Assembly (NCBI GenBank): GCA_002482865.1
Contig: DLGU01000119.1
Location: 1-8,359, forward strand
Direction of reading: 5' to 3'
DNA from: Porphyrobacter sp. UBA7686
GTDB taxonomy: Bacteria > Pseudomonadota > Alphaproteobacteria > Sphingomonadales > Sphingomonadaceae
Length of the DNA stretch: 8,359 bases
Within the stretch, counting starts at the first letter, position 1; every line of letters begins with the position of its first letter. Both the position numbers and the translations under genes were made by a program. Shown piece by piece: positions 1 to 5,852 of this stretch. Under the pieces are notes generated by a model. That model did no database searches, was not told the origin of the DNA, and was given only the letters and a program-made list of their open reading frames with translations.

Positions 1-31
1 TCGGCGCGCCAGTTAGCAGCTGGCGCGCCGA
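1..31 (+). terminator. Perfect 12-bp hairpin with T-rich tail inside the 3' part of metW (possible plus-strand terminator)
   Basis: Bases 1-12 (TCGGCGCGCCAG) are the exact reverse complement of bases 20-31, separated by 7 nt. On the plus strand the stem is followed at once by ATTTGTTTTT (31-40). That is the architecture of an intrinsic terminator for a plus-strand gene lying left of the window and converging on metW. In metW the same bases encode the end of the visible protein, so the structure sits in coding DNA. Whether it terminates transcription is inference; a palindrome in GC-rich coding sequence could also be chance. Confidence 0.45.
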
Positions 32-560
32 TTTGTTTTTCATTGGCGAAGAACCACGCGCGCTCGATGGTGGCACCCTTCATCCGCGCCAGATCGCGGA
101 AATCTTCGACCGTGACGTGGTGGATGTTCTCGGTCTCGTACCAGCTCACCGGCAGCGCGCGGGTGACCGGCATCCGCCCGCCGAACATCAGCGCCGCGCG
201 GGTGCGCCAGTGGGCGAAATTGGGGAACGAGACAAACGCCCGCCGCCCGACGCGCAGCAACTCATCGAGGATCAGGTCGGGCCGGGTCGCAGTCTGAAGC
301 GTCTGGCTGAGGATCGCGTAATCGAACGCCTTGTCGGGATAGTTCGCCAGATCGAGATTGGCGTCCCCCTGCACCACGCTGAGGCCGCGCGACACGCAGC
401 GTTCGACCAGAGCGCCGTCCAGCTCCATCCCGCGCGCGTCGCAGCCGCTGGCACTCTCCAGCTCCGCCATAAGCGCACCGTCTCCGCAGCCGATATCGAG
501 CACCCGGCTACCGGGGGCGACATGGGCGGCGATGGCCGCGAGGTCCGGTCGCAAGCTCAT
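1..560 (-). CDS. metW: MetW, methionine biosynthesis methyltransferase-fold protein (partial, 3' end outside window)
   Basis: Read on the minus strand from ATG at 560, the frame stays open for 186 residues to the left edge, so the stop and probably 10-20 C-terminal residues are missing (family about 195-215 aa). The SAM-binding motif I loop, LDIGCGDG, is at residues 21-28. Family-typical stretches follow: GLSVVQGDA (59-67), [10 protein letters not shown] (81-90), [10 protein letters not shown] (112-121) and the WYETENIHH region (140-148). MetW is a class I methyltransferase-fold partner of MetX-type homoserine acyltransferases, required for or stimulating methionine synthesis in many proteobacteria; whether it methylates anything is unsettled. 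Its ATG overlaps the metX stop by 4 nt (ATGA), and a purine-rich AAGGGG precedes the start, so translational coupling to metX is likely. The identification rests on the motif order plus the adjacency to metX. Confidence 0.93.
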   Translation of the reverse strand, partial: MSLRPDLAAIAAHVAPGSRVLDIGCGDGALMAELESASGCDARGMELDGALVERCVSRGLSVVQGDANLDLANYPDKAFDYAILSQTLQTATRPDLILDELLRVGRRAFVSFPNFAHWRTRAALMFGGRMPVTRALPVSWYETENIHHVTVEDFRDLARMKGATIERAWFFANEKQIGAPAANWRA

Positions 561-1654
561 TCGACAAACCCCTTCACCACCCGGTCAAGCTGGTCGTGCT
601 CGAGCAGAAAGCTGTCATGCCCATGCGGCGCGGACAGTTCCACGAAACTGACCTTCGCCCCCGCCGCGTTCAGCGCGTGGACGACGTGGCGGCTTTCGGC
701 GGTGGGGTAGAGCCAATCGGTATCGAAGCTGACAATGCAGAACCGCGCCTGCGTCCCGGCAAAGGCATTGGCAAGTCTGCCGCCGTGCTCCTCGGCAATG
801 TCAAAGTAGTCCATCGCGCGGGTGATATAGAGGTAGCTGTTGGCATCGAACCGGCGGGTGAAGCCGCTGCCTTGATAGCGCAGGTAGCTTTCGACCTGGA
901 ACTCGGCATCGAAGCCGAAGCCCTTGGCCTCGCGGTCCTGCAACCGGCGGCCGAACTTTTCGGTCAGGCCCGCTTCCGAAAGGTAAGTGATATGCGCCGC
1001 CATCCGCGCCACGGCGAGACCGTTGTCGGGCTTCGCGTCGCTCGCGTAGTAATTGCCCTCGGCCCAAGCGGGATCGGCCATGATCGCCTGACGCCCGACC
1101 TCGTGGAAGGCGATATTCTGCGCCGAATGCCGCGCGGTGGACGCAATTACCAGCACCCGCGCGGCGCGCTCCGGCCAGTTGGCAGCCAGGCTCAACGCCT
1201 GCATCCCGCCCATCGACCCGCCGACCACGGCGTGGAGCTTTGCGATCCCCAGCCCGTCAAGCAAGGCGACGATCCCGCGCACCATGTCGCGGATGGTGAT
1301 GACCGGGAAGCGCATCGCATAGGGCTCGCCATCGGGGGCGAGACTGGCCGGCCCGCTCGATCCCATGCAGCTGCCGATGACATTGGCGCAGATCACGAAG
1401 TGCCGATCCGTGTCGATCGGCTTGCCTGGGCCGACCATCCGTTCCCACCAGCCGGGCTTGCCGGTGATCGGGTGCGGGCTGGCGAGATATTGGTCGCCGG
1501 TCAGCGCGTGGCACACCAGCACCGCGTTCGAAGCATCCGGCGCGAGCGTGCCGTAGGTCTCGTAGGCGATTGCGGCACGCTCCAGCACCTGCCCGCTGTC
1601 GAGCGGCAGAGCGTGGGGGATGGCATAGACCTGAGATATCGGGGCGGCGTTCAT
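557..1654 (-). CDS. metX: Homoserine O-acyltransferase MetX (alpha/beta-hydrolase fold)
   Basis: Transfers an acetyl (or succinyl) group from the CoA ester to L-homoserine, the committed step of methionine synthesis, in the cytoplasm. The product is 365 aa, typical of MetX. Landmarks: [10 protein letters not shown] (45-54), the oxyanion/substrate region [11 protein letters not shown] (94-104), the nucleophile elbow GGSMGG with Ser147, the acid Asp313 in SFDTDWLYP, and the base His346 in PHGHDSF, giving a full Ser-Asp-His triad. I chose ATG at 1654 because the protein then begins [10 protein letters not shown], as expected for the family. The only upstream in-frame alternative, GTG at 1705, would add residues read from the repeat region. 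No clear Shine-Dalgarno precedes 1654, so a leaderless or weakly initiated message is possible. The gene is followed by metW with an ATGA overlap. Acetyl versus succinyl specificity cannot be settled by eye. Confidence 0.95.
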   Translation of the reverse strand: MNAAPISQVYAIPHALPLDSGQVLERAAIAYETYGTLAPDASNAVLVCHALTGDQYLASPHPITGKPGWWERMVGPGKPIDTDRHFVICANVIGSCMGSSGPASLAPDGEPYAMRFPVITIRDMVRGIVALLDGLGIAKLHAVVGGSMGGMQALSLAANWPERAARVLVIASTARHSAQNIAFHEVGRQAIMADPAWAEGNYYASDAKPDNGLAVARMAAHITYLSEAGLTEKFGRRLQDREAKGFGFDAEFQVESYLRYQGSGFTRRFDANSYLYITRAMDYFDIAEEHGGRLANAFAGTQARFCIVSFDTDWLYPTAESRHVVHALNAAGAKVSFVELSAPHGHDSFLLEHDQLDRVVKGFVE

Positions 1655-1682
1655 ACAGAATTGCTGCGAAAGCGGAAAAACA

Positions 1683-1758
1683 GCCCTTCGACAAGCGTGA
1701 GCCACGCGGTAAGGGGTATTTTTTCCAAAATCCGTTCGTGCTGAGCTTGTCGAAGCAC
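1683..1758. repeat. Head-to-head pair of REP-like CTTCGACAAGC repeats
   Basis: A 27-nt unit at 1683-1709 (plus orientation) and a second at 1732-1758 (minus orientation) face each other across a 22-nt AT-rich spacer. They share an exact 11-nt core: CTTCGACAAGC at 1686-1696 and its reverse complement at 1745-1755. Over the 27 nt the two units agree at 16 ungapped positions. The right unit also carries a short self-complementary pair, GTGCT/AGCAC (1738-1742 and 1754-1758). The unit matches a dispersed intergenic repeat that I recall as very common in sphingomonad genomes, so a REP-type palindromic doublet is the best reading. It takes up over half of the 131-nt divergent metX/hisC intergenic region and must overlap or abut both promoters. 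When read through in the hisC frame it gives a spurious N-terminal extension. Confidence 0.75.
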
Positions 1759-1785
1759 TGCCTTTTCTTCAAGCGGCGCATCACG

Positions 1786-2889
1786 ATGACAATGGCAAGA
1801 CCCCAACCCAAACCCTGGATCAGCGCAATCCACGCCTATGTGCCGGGCAAGTCGAAGTCGGCGAGCGGGAAGCCGCTCACCAAGCTTTCGGCCAATGAGA
1901 ACCCGCTCGGCTCCAGCCCGGCGGCGCTGGCGGCGCTGGCGGAAGGGCATGTGGCGGCCGACTACCCCGATCCCGATGCGCGCGCGCTGCGCGAGAAGAT
2001 TGCCGAGGTACACGGCCTCGATCCCGACCGGATCGTGTGTGGCACAGGCTCGGGCGAGTTGCTGCATTGCGCGGTGCAGGCGCTGGCGGGGCCAGGGGAC
2101 GAGGTACTGGCCTCGCGCTATTCCTTCTCGCTCTATCCCTTGCTGGCGCAGAAGATCGGCGCGACCCCAGTGTTTGCCGATCCCGAGGGCTACGGCGCGA
2201 GCGTCGACAATCTGCTCGCCGCCGTCACACCCGCCACCAAGGTCGTGCTGCTCGACAACCCGAACAACCCGGTCGGCACCTTCCTGCCCCCATCCGAAGT
2301 CGCGCGGCTCCACGCCGGCCTGCCGCCGCACGTGCTGCTGATCGTTGACGAGGCTTACGGTGAGTATGTCGATCCGGGGCTGCAACAGGCGGCGTTTGAC
2401 CTCGCTGCGCGGTATGAGAACGTGCTGGTCAGCCGCACCTTCTCCAAGGCCTATGGCTTGGCGTCGGAGCGGGTCGGCTGGGTGACCGGCGCGCCGCACC
2501 TGATCAATCTGGTCAACCGGCTGCGCGGGGCGTTCAACGTCTCGGTCAGCGGGCAGAAGGCGGCGCTGGCCGCGCTGGGCGATCAGGCGTTCGTCGCACG
2601 CAGCCGCGACCACAACGCAACCGAGCGACAACGGCTGGCCGACGCCATCGCGATGCTCGGCAACCACGGCCTCTCCGCCTCGCCCAGCGAAGCCAACTTC
2701 CTGCTGGTGCATTTCGAAGGCGAAGTGAGCGCGACTGAGGCAGTCGAGGCTTTGTCCGAGGCCGGTTACGCCGTGCGTCATCTCCCGGGCCAGGGCCTGC
2801 CCAATGCGGTGCGCATTACCATCGGCAAGTCGGACGACATGACCCGCGTCATCGCTTGCCTGCGCAGCCTGTGCGGGGAAGCGGCATGA
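1786..2889 (+). CDS. hisC: Histidinol-phosphate aminotransferase HisC (PLP fold type I, probably also aromatic aminotransferase)
   Basis: Converts imidazole-acetol phosphate plus glutamate to histidinol phosphate and 2-oxoglutarate. From ATG 1786 the product is 367 aa, normal for HisC. Landmarks: LSANENPLG (34-42), GTGSGE (86-91), DNPNNPVG (157-164), DEAYGEY (188-194), the PLP Schiff-base lysine K221 in RTFSKAYGLA, R229 in SERVGW, and R343 in VRITIG for the substrate carboxylate. The open frame extends upstream to 1570, but that part is antisense to metX and then repeat sequence, so it is excluded. ATG at 1792 is an equally possible start; neither has an obvious Shine-Dalgarno. The stop overlaps the tyrC start (ATGA). 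The tyrC partnership, with no other his gene in view, suggests this enzyme also transaminates prephenate or aromatic oxo acids, as broad-specificity HisC enzymes can. That extension is inference. Confidence 0.94.
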   Translation: MTMARPQPKPWISAIHAYVPGKSKSASGKPLTKLSANENPLGSSPAALAALAEGHVAADYPDPDARALREKIAEVHGLDPDRIVCGTGSGELLHCAVQALAGPGDEVLASRYSFSLYPLLAQKIGATPVFADPEGYGASVDNLLAAVTPATKVVLLDNPNNPVGTFLPPSEVARLHAGLPPHVLLIVDEAYGEYVDPGLQQAAFDLAARYENVLVSRTFSKAYGLASERVGWVTGAPHLINLVNRLRGAFNVSVSGQKAALAALGDQAFVARSRDHNATERQRLADAIAMLGNHGLSASPSEANFLLVHFEGEVSATEAVEALSEAGYAVRHLPGQGLPNAVRITIGKSDDMTRVIACLRSLCGEAA

Positions 2890-3794
2890 CGATCACCCGC
2901 GTTGCCATCATCGGACTTGGCTTGCTGGGCGGTTCGATCGGGCTGGCGGTGAAGGCGCGCGGCCTGGCCATTGCCACCTCCGGCTGGGACCGTGACCCCG
3001 CGGTGCGCGCGCGGGCGGCTGAGCGCGGGTTGGTGGGCACGGTATGCGAGCGCGCCGAGGACGCTGTCGCCGCCGCCGATCTTGTGATCCTGTGCGTCCC
3101 CGTCGGCGCGATGGGCGATGCGGCGCGCGCCATCGCACCCGGCCTCGCGCCGCATGCGATCATCAGCGATGTCGGCTCGTCCAAGGCAGCCGTCGCCTCC
3201 GCGCTGGCCGAGGCGCTTCCCGGCGCCTGCATCATCCCCGCCCACCCCGTCGCGGGCACCGAACAGAGCGGACCGGACGCTGGGTTCGCCACGCTGTTCG
3301 CAGGCCGGTGGTGCATCATCACCCCGCCCGATGGTGTCGACCCCGCCGCGCTCGAAGCCCTGTCGGACTTCTGGACCGCGCTCGGCTCCAAGGTCGAGCT
3401 GATGGACGCCGCCCACCACGATCTGGTGCTCGCCGTGACCAGCCACATCCCGCACCTCATCGCCTACACGATCGTCGGCACGGCCAGCGATCTGGAGGAC
3501 GTGACCCAGAGCGAGGTCATCAAGTACTCCGCCGGGGGCTTCCGCGACTTCACCCGCATCGCCGCCTCGGACCCGGTGATGTGGCGCGACGTGTTCCTGA
3601 CCAACAAGGGCGCGGTGCTGGAGATGCTCGGCCGCTTCACCGAAGACCTCACCGCGATGCAGCGCGCGATCCGCTCCGCCGACGGCGAGGCCCTGTTCGA
3701 CCTCTTCACCCGCACCCGCGCGATCCGGCGACAGGTGATCGAGCAAGGGCAGGACGACGAGCGGCCCGACTTCGGGCGCGAACACGGGGCGTAG
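2886..3794 (+). CDS. tyrC: Prephenate/arogenate (cyclohexadienyl) dehydrogenase, TyrA/TyrC family
   Basis: NAD(P)-dependent oxidative decarboxylation of prephenate and/or arogenate toward tyrosine. The 302-aa product starts with a Rossmann dinucleotide loop (VAIIGLGLLGGSIGL, GxGxxG at 10-15). It continues with VILCVPVGAM (67-76), SDVGSSK (94-100), the substrate motif PAHPVAGTEQSG (118-129), TSHIPHLIAY (185-194, active-site-type histidines) and GGFRDFTRIAASDP (217-230). The protein ends after the helical dimerisation domain with no ACT domain, so it resembles the allosterically insensitive enzyme described from Zymomonas mobilis. An in-frame ATG exists upstream at 2856, but ATG 2886 is preferred: it is preceded by GGGGAAG, it overlaps the hisC stop by 4 nt, and the protein then begins immediately before the Rossmann strand. 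It could equally be labelled tyrA; cofactor and prephenate/arogenate preference are not visible. Confidence 0.93.
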   Translation: MTITRVAIIGLGLLGGSIGLAVKARGLAIATSGWDRDPAVRARAAERGLVGTVCERAEDAVAAADLVILCVPVGAMGDAARAIAPGLAPHAIISDVGSSKAAVASALAEALPGACIIPAHPVAGTEQSGPDAGFATLFAGRWCIITPPDGVDPAALEALSDFWTALGSKVELMDAAHHDLVLAVTSHIPHLIAYTIVGTASDLEDVTQSEVIKYSAGGFRDFTRIAASDPVMWRDVFLTNKGAVLEMLGRFTEDLTAMQRAIRSADGEALFDLFTRTRAIRRQVIEQGQDDERPDFGREHGA

Positions 3795-4306
3795 GGCCAA
3801 GTCTCTCCGCGTCCCAGCGCGCCTGTTGGAGACACATGAGACACTGTCCAGAACAGGAAAACCGGCTCCTGATCGGGATGACCCATTGGCAGGGCTGATG
3901 CGCGGCAACAGGGGCGAGTCCGGCAGGTCATGCCCCGCACCTTGGCCGCCCCGCACCATGTAGGAAAGCCCGGTCGCGACCCCGCAATTGGCTGCGCTAG
4001 GCGGCTGGAGGGAAGGCCGCTTTCGCAGGATCGAACCCGGAAGCTGCCTTTCAGCTACCGACCCCGTTGCGGTCATTGCGCACCACTTTCCGCAATTCTG
4101 AAAGCTGCCGTAAGATGTACACGGTTTTGACGCCGACAGAGCCGCAGAAAAGGGTGTTCTCACGTAGCGGGTCACAACCAACCGGTTGTGACACCACATT
4201 ATCGGTCGAGAGGTCACGAATTTAGCTATTCGCACTCGGTGTCATCGGGTTCACAAAGTGCGTGTCAGCGACGGGGCGAGCCTCAGTGGTGACGCGTAGC
4301 GAGAGT
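3795..4306. other. 512-nt non-coding gap between tyrC and the M1 peptidase gene; probable decayed or repeat-derived DNA
   Basis: I see no convincing gene here. Small open frames exist (for example 3930-4130, plus) but lack a Shine-Dalgarno and recognisable protein content. The left half contains loosely repeated motifs: GGAAGGCCGCTTTCGCA at 4011-4027, GGAAGCTGCCTTTCAGC at 4039-4055 and GAAAGCTGCCGT at 4100-4111. The second of these also has a 5-bp self-complementary hairpin (4042-4046 with 4052-4056). GC falls along the stretch (row 4201-4260 is 50%). No intrinsic terminator for hisC-tyrC is evident: only a weak CCTGTT/AACAGG pair (3822-3827, 3852-3857) with no T run. The GGGTTCGATCC on the minus strand near 4028-4038 resembles a tRNA T-loop but has no supporting cloverleaf. 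Confidence 0.5.
4171..4192. repeat. Perfect 9-bp inverted repeat GTCACAACC-N4-GGTTGTGAC
   Basis: The two 9-nt arms are exact reverse complements around AACC. There is no T run on either side, so it is not a standard intrinsic terminator. It lies about 115 nt beyond the stop codon of the peptidase gene and about 375 nt past tyrC, so it is not placed as an operator for either start. It may be a protein-binding site, an element end, or an RNA hairpin stabilising the 3' end of the peptidase transcript. The symmetry is directly visible; any function is inference. Confidence 0.6.
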
Positions 4307-5689
4307 CTAGCACGCATGCTTTCCGTCAGCGACGCATGTACTACGCCAGCGCTCCCAAGTAGCCTCATCAATACCAGCACGCGCGGCCACCGCCTGGAGG
4401 TCGGACCATGTCTCCACGTTCTGAGCGGAAAGAAGGTGGCGCATAAAAGAACGCATCTTCGTTTCACCTATCTGCTTTTCAAGAGAAATCAGCAAAAGCG
4501 GACCGTAATTGTAGCGGTAGTTCTCGTCTATCGACGACTGGTCGGTTATCTTGTCCAGCGCCACGAATGGCTCTTTCTGCGCTGCCACATTTTCAACAAG
4601 GCGGTCGATGTGCCTCTGAGCCGCCGCGTCGCCACTTAGCGAGCGCAGAGCCTTGATCGAGAGAAATTCCGCTGTCGATTCCAGAGTGAACCATAAGTAA
4701 GGACCGTGAGGGCTGGCTAGGGTTCCGAAATAATAATGTGCCATCTCATGCGCGATAAAGGCAAGATTTCCGTCTCGCTTCTCGCCGCTTGTCAGCAGCT
4801 CCGTGCCTATTCCTCCGACGCTTCCGCTCATAGCGATCGTCGGCCAAGTAGCGAAAGCCCACTCTGATCCTTCTCGGTCACGCTGATTTTGATTGAGGGT
4901 CACCATGCGGAGGAAGATCGGTTGGTCTGCGATCGGGCGCCCCATGTAGTCCCGATAGTATGCCGCCACTTTCCCCACGGTATTCGACAAGGCGTCAGTC
5001 TGTGCCGACGGCACGGCTTCATTCACGATGGTGACGTTCGCCGTTTGCGTCATTGGCCCAGTGCCGCCGAAGAACAAAGGCGGACGGGCGATGGCACTGG
5101 AGAAGCGCCCTCGCTGGCCAACTCCTATCGCACTTCCGTTGACGTAAAGAAATCGACAGCCATCGCATGAAATACTGAGATCATATGTCATGTTGCCAGC
5201 ACGGGCTCTTGCCTTGTCATCGAAGGGGAGGGGGAGCCATGCAGATTGCTCAGCGAACCGAGCGCTATCGCCGTTAAACGCCATCACGCCTTTGAAATCG
5301 TCGGGTGCGTCGTGCGCCGGGTAAACCGGGAACGCGCCGACATAGTCGACGCAGAGTACGTCAGGAGCTCCGGCCACGGTATAAACGCGCGCCTCGCCGT
5401 CGGTGCCGGGTTCATACCAGCCCTCGAACGACACCGCCTTGCCGTTACCATCGGTCACCTTGGCGACGTTCAGACCCGCGTTGAGTGCGAAAGCTCCGGC
5501 AGCTTCGGGAGGCCGGCCCGTCACGCAAACATTCCCCTCCACTCTGCCGGTCGAGAGACTGACGTTCACGGTACCAGATGCTTTTATCACCGCTATATCG
5601 CTGCTCGCTGCTGGTTCATCGGCAACTGCAAACGCCGGTAGAAACGCAGAGCATACTGCCACGACCACAACCCTCATTTTTTTAAGCAC
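4307..5689 (-). CDS. Exported M1-like zinc metallopeptidase (gluzincin), divergent
   Basis: The 460-aa product has a Sec-type signal: KK/R-rich start, hydrophobic residues 7-20, and a likely cleavage after AVA near residue 23. The mature part begins with a beta-rich region, then a zinc catalytic domain with HEMAH at 314-318 and Glu337 exactly 18 residues after the second His, the HExxH-X18-E signature of family M1. LWFTLESTAEF around Glu337 parallels the usual LWLNEGFA segment, and YNYGPLLLISLEKQIG (393-408) parallels the helix carrying the catalytic Tyr (Y395 or nearby). The classical GAMEN exopeptidase motif is not recognisable. Six cysteines follow the signal (54, 113, 175, 178, 452, 460), which suits disulfides in the periplasm. 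GTG 5689 is the start because GGAG lies 6 nt upstream; the next in-frame ATG (5677) is too far from it. GC is lower than the neighbours (52% in row 4861-4920), suggesting acquisition. The substrate is unknown; an aminopeptidase or endopeptidase is possible. Confidence 0.8.
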   Translation of the reverse strand: MLKKMRVVVVAVCSAFLPAFAVADEPAASSDIAVIKASGTVNVSLSTGRVEGNVCVTGRPPEAAGAFALNAGLNVAKVTDGNGKAVSFEGWYEPGTDGEARVYTVAGAPDVLCVDYVGAFPVYPAHDAPDDFKGVMAFNGDSARFAEQSAWLPLPFDDKARARAGNMTYDLSISCDGCRFLYVNGSAIGVGQRGRFSSAIARPPLFFGGTGPMTQTANVTIVNEAVPSAQTDALSNTVGKVAAYYRDYMGRPIADQPIFLRMVTLNQNQRDREGSEWAFATWPTIAMSGSVGGIGTELLTSGEKRDGNLAFIAHEMAHYYFGTLASPHGPYLWFTLESTAEFLSIKALRSLSGDAAAQRHIDRLVENVAAQKEPFVALDKITDQSSIDENYRYNYGPLLLISLEKQIGETKMRSFMRHLLSAQNVETWSDLQAVAARAGIDEATWERWRSTCVADGKHAC

Positions 5690-5699
5690 TTGTTTCTCC
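5690..5699 (-). promoter_or_regulatory. Shine-Dalgarno deciding the GTG start of the M1-like peptidase
   Basis: On the minus strand GGAG (5699-5696) is followed by six bases (AAACAA) and then GTG at 5689. This spacing is ideal for the GTG and about 18 nt from the downstream in-frame ATG, so it selects the longer signal peptide carrying the two lysines. Confidence 0.7.
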
Positions 5700-5739
5700 G
5701 CGAATCATTGGCGGCCAGCTTACCAAAGAGATGCCTCAA

Positions 5740-5759
5740 AACAAGTTGCACTACTTGTT
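5740..5759. promoter_or_regulatory. Operator-like palindrome AACAAGT-N6-ACTTGTT upstream of the peptidase gene
   Basis: Two exact 7-bp inverted arms span 20 bp, centred about 60 bp upstream of the GTG start at 5689. The geometry (two half-sites about one helical turn apart) fits a dimeric regulator. On the minus strand a weak promoter-like pair, TTGTTT - 16 nt - TAAGCT, begins inside the proximal arm, so a bound protein would cover the -35. No regulator gene is in the window. The symmetry is seen; operator function is inference. Confidence 0.45.
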
Positions 5760-5852
5760 AGTGGGTTGCCGCTCGTGCCGACAATCCACCCTTCATTGGT
5801 CGTCAACGCCGTAGCCATCGTCGCCCGATAGCGGACAAGCCGCAGCCGAGAC

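Noticed and set aside
33..710. 225-codon plus-strand open frame across metW and the end of metX
   Set aside because: Antisense to metW and metX, which have full family motifs; its product is low-complexity with no recognisable domain, as expected from GC-rich shadow frames.
1687..1737. TTCGAC as -35 hexamers in both repeat copies for metX and hisC
   Set aside because: At 17-nt spacing the -10 positions would read TAAGGG and ATTTTG, neither a credible -10; coincidence with the repeat core is more likely.
596..1744. 382-codon plus-strand open frame opposite metX
   Set aside because: Mirror of the metX reading frame in high-GC DNA; no motifs, and metX carries an intact catalytic triad.
1570..1785. 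72-residue N-terminal extension of hisC
   Set aside because: It is antisense to metX up to 1654 and then reads through the REP-like repeat; HisC homology begins after the ATG at 1786.
1655..1785. Possible SAM riboswitch upstream of metX
   Set aside because: SAM-II elements precede met genes in some alphaproteobacteria, but I could not match the leader to that pseudoknot consensus; the visible structure is explained by the repeat pair.
1651..2781. 376-codon minus-strand open frame opposite hisC
   Set aside because: Shadow of hisC, whose PLP-binding motifs are complete; the antisense product is Arg/Gly/Ala-rich without motifs.
3764..3777. GCCCG-ACTT-CGGGC hairpin near the end of tyrC as a terminator
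   Set aside because: Only a 5-bp stem, inside the coding sequence, with no T tract after it.
4025..4045. GGGTTCGATCC on the minus strand, resembling a tRNA T-loop
   Set aside because: The flanking bases do not form the 5-bp T-stem and no acceptor, D or anticodon arms can be placed around it.
3930..4130. 66-codon plus-strand open frame in the tyrC downstream gap
   Set aside because: No Shine-Dalgarno, no recognisable domain, and it coincides with repeat-like non-coding sequence.
2778..4235. 485-codon minus-strand open frame opposite tyrC and the following gap
   Set aside because: Long only because of GC-biased codons; it runs antisense through a complete tyrC and has no domain signature.
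4264..4334. Direct repeat GTCAGCGACG at 4264-4273 and 4325-4334 flanking the peptidase stop codon
   Set aside because: Ten bases only, one copy inside coding sequence, and no matching structure at the other end of the gene; chance is a sufficient explanation.
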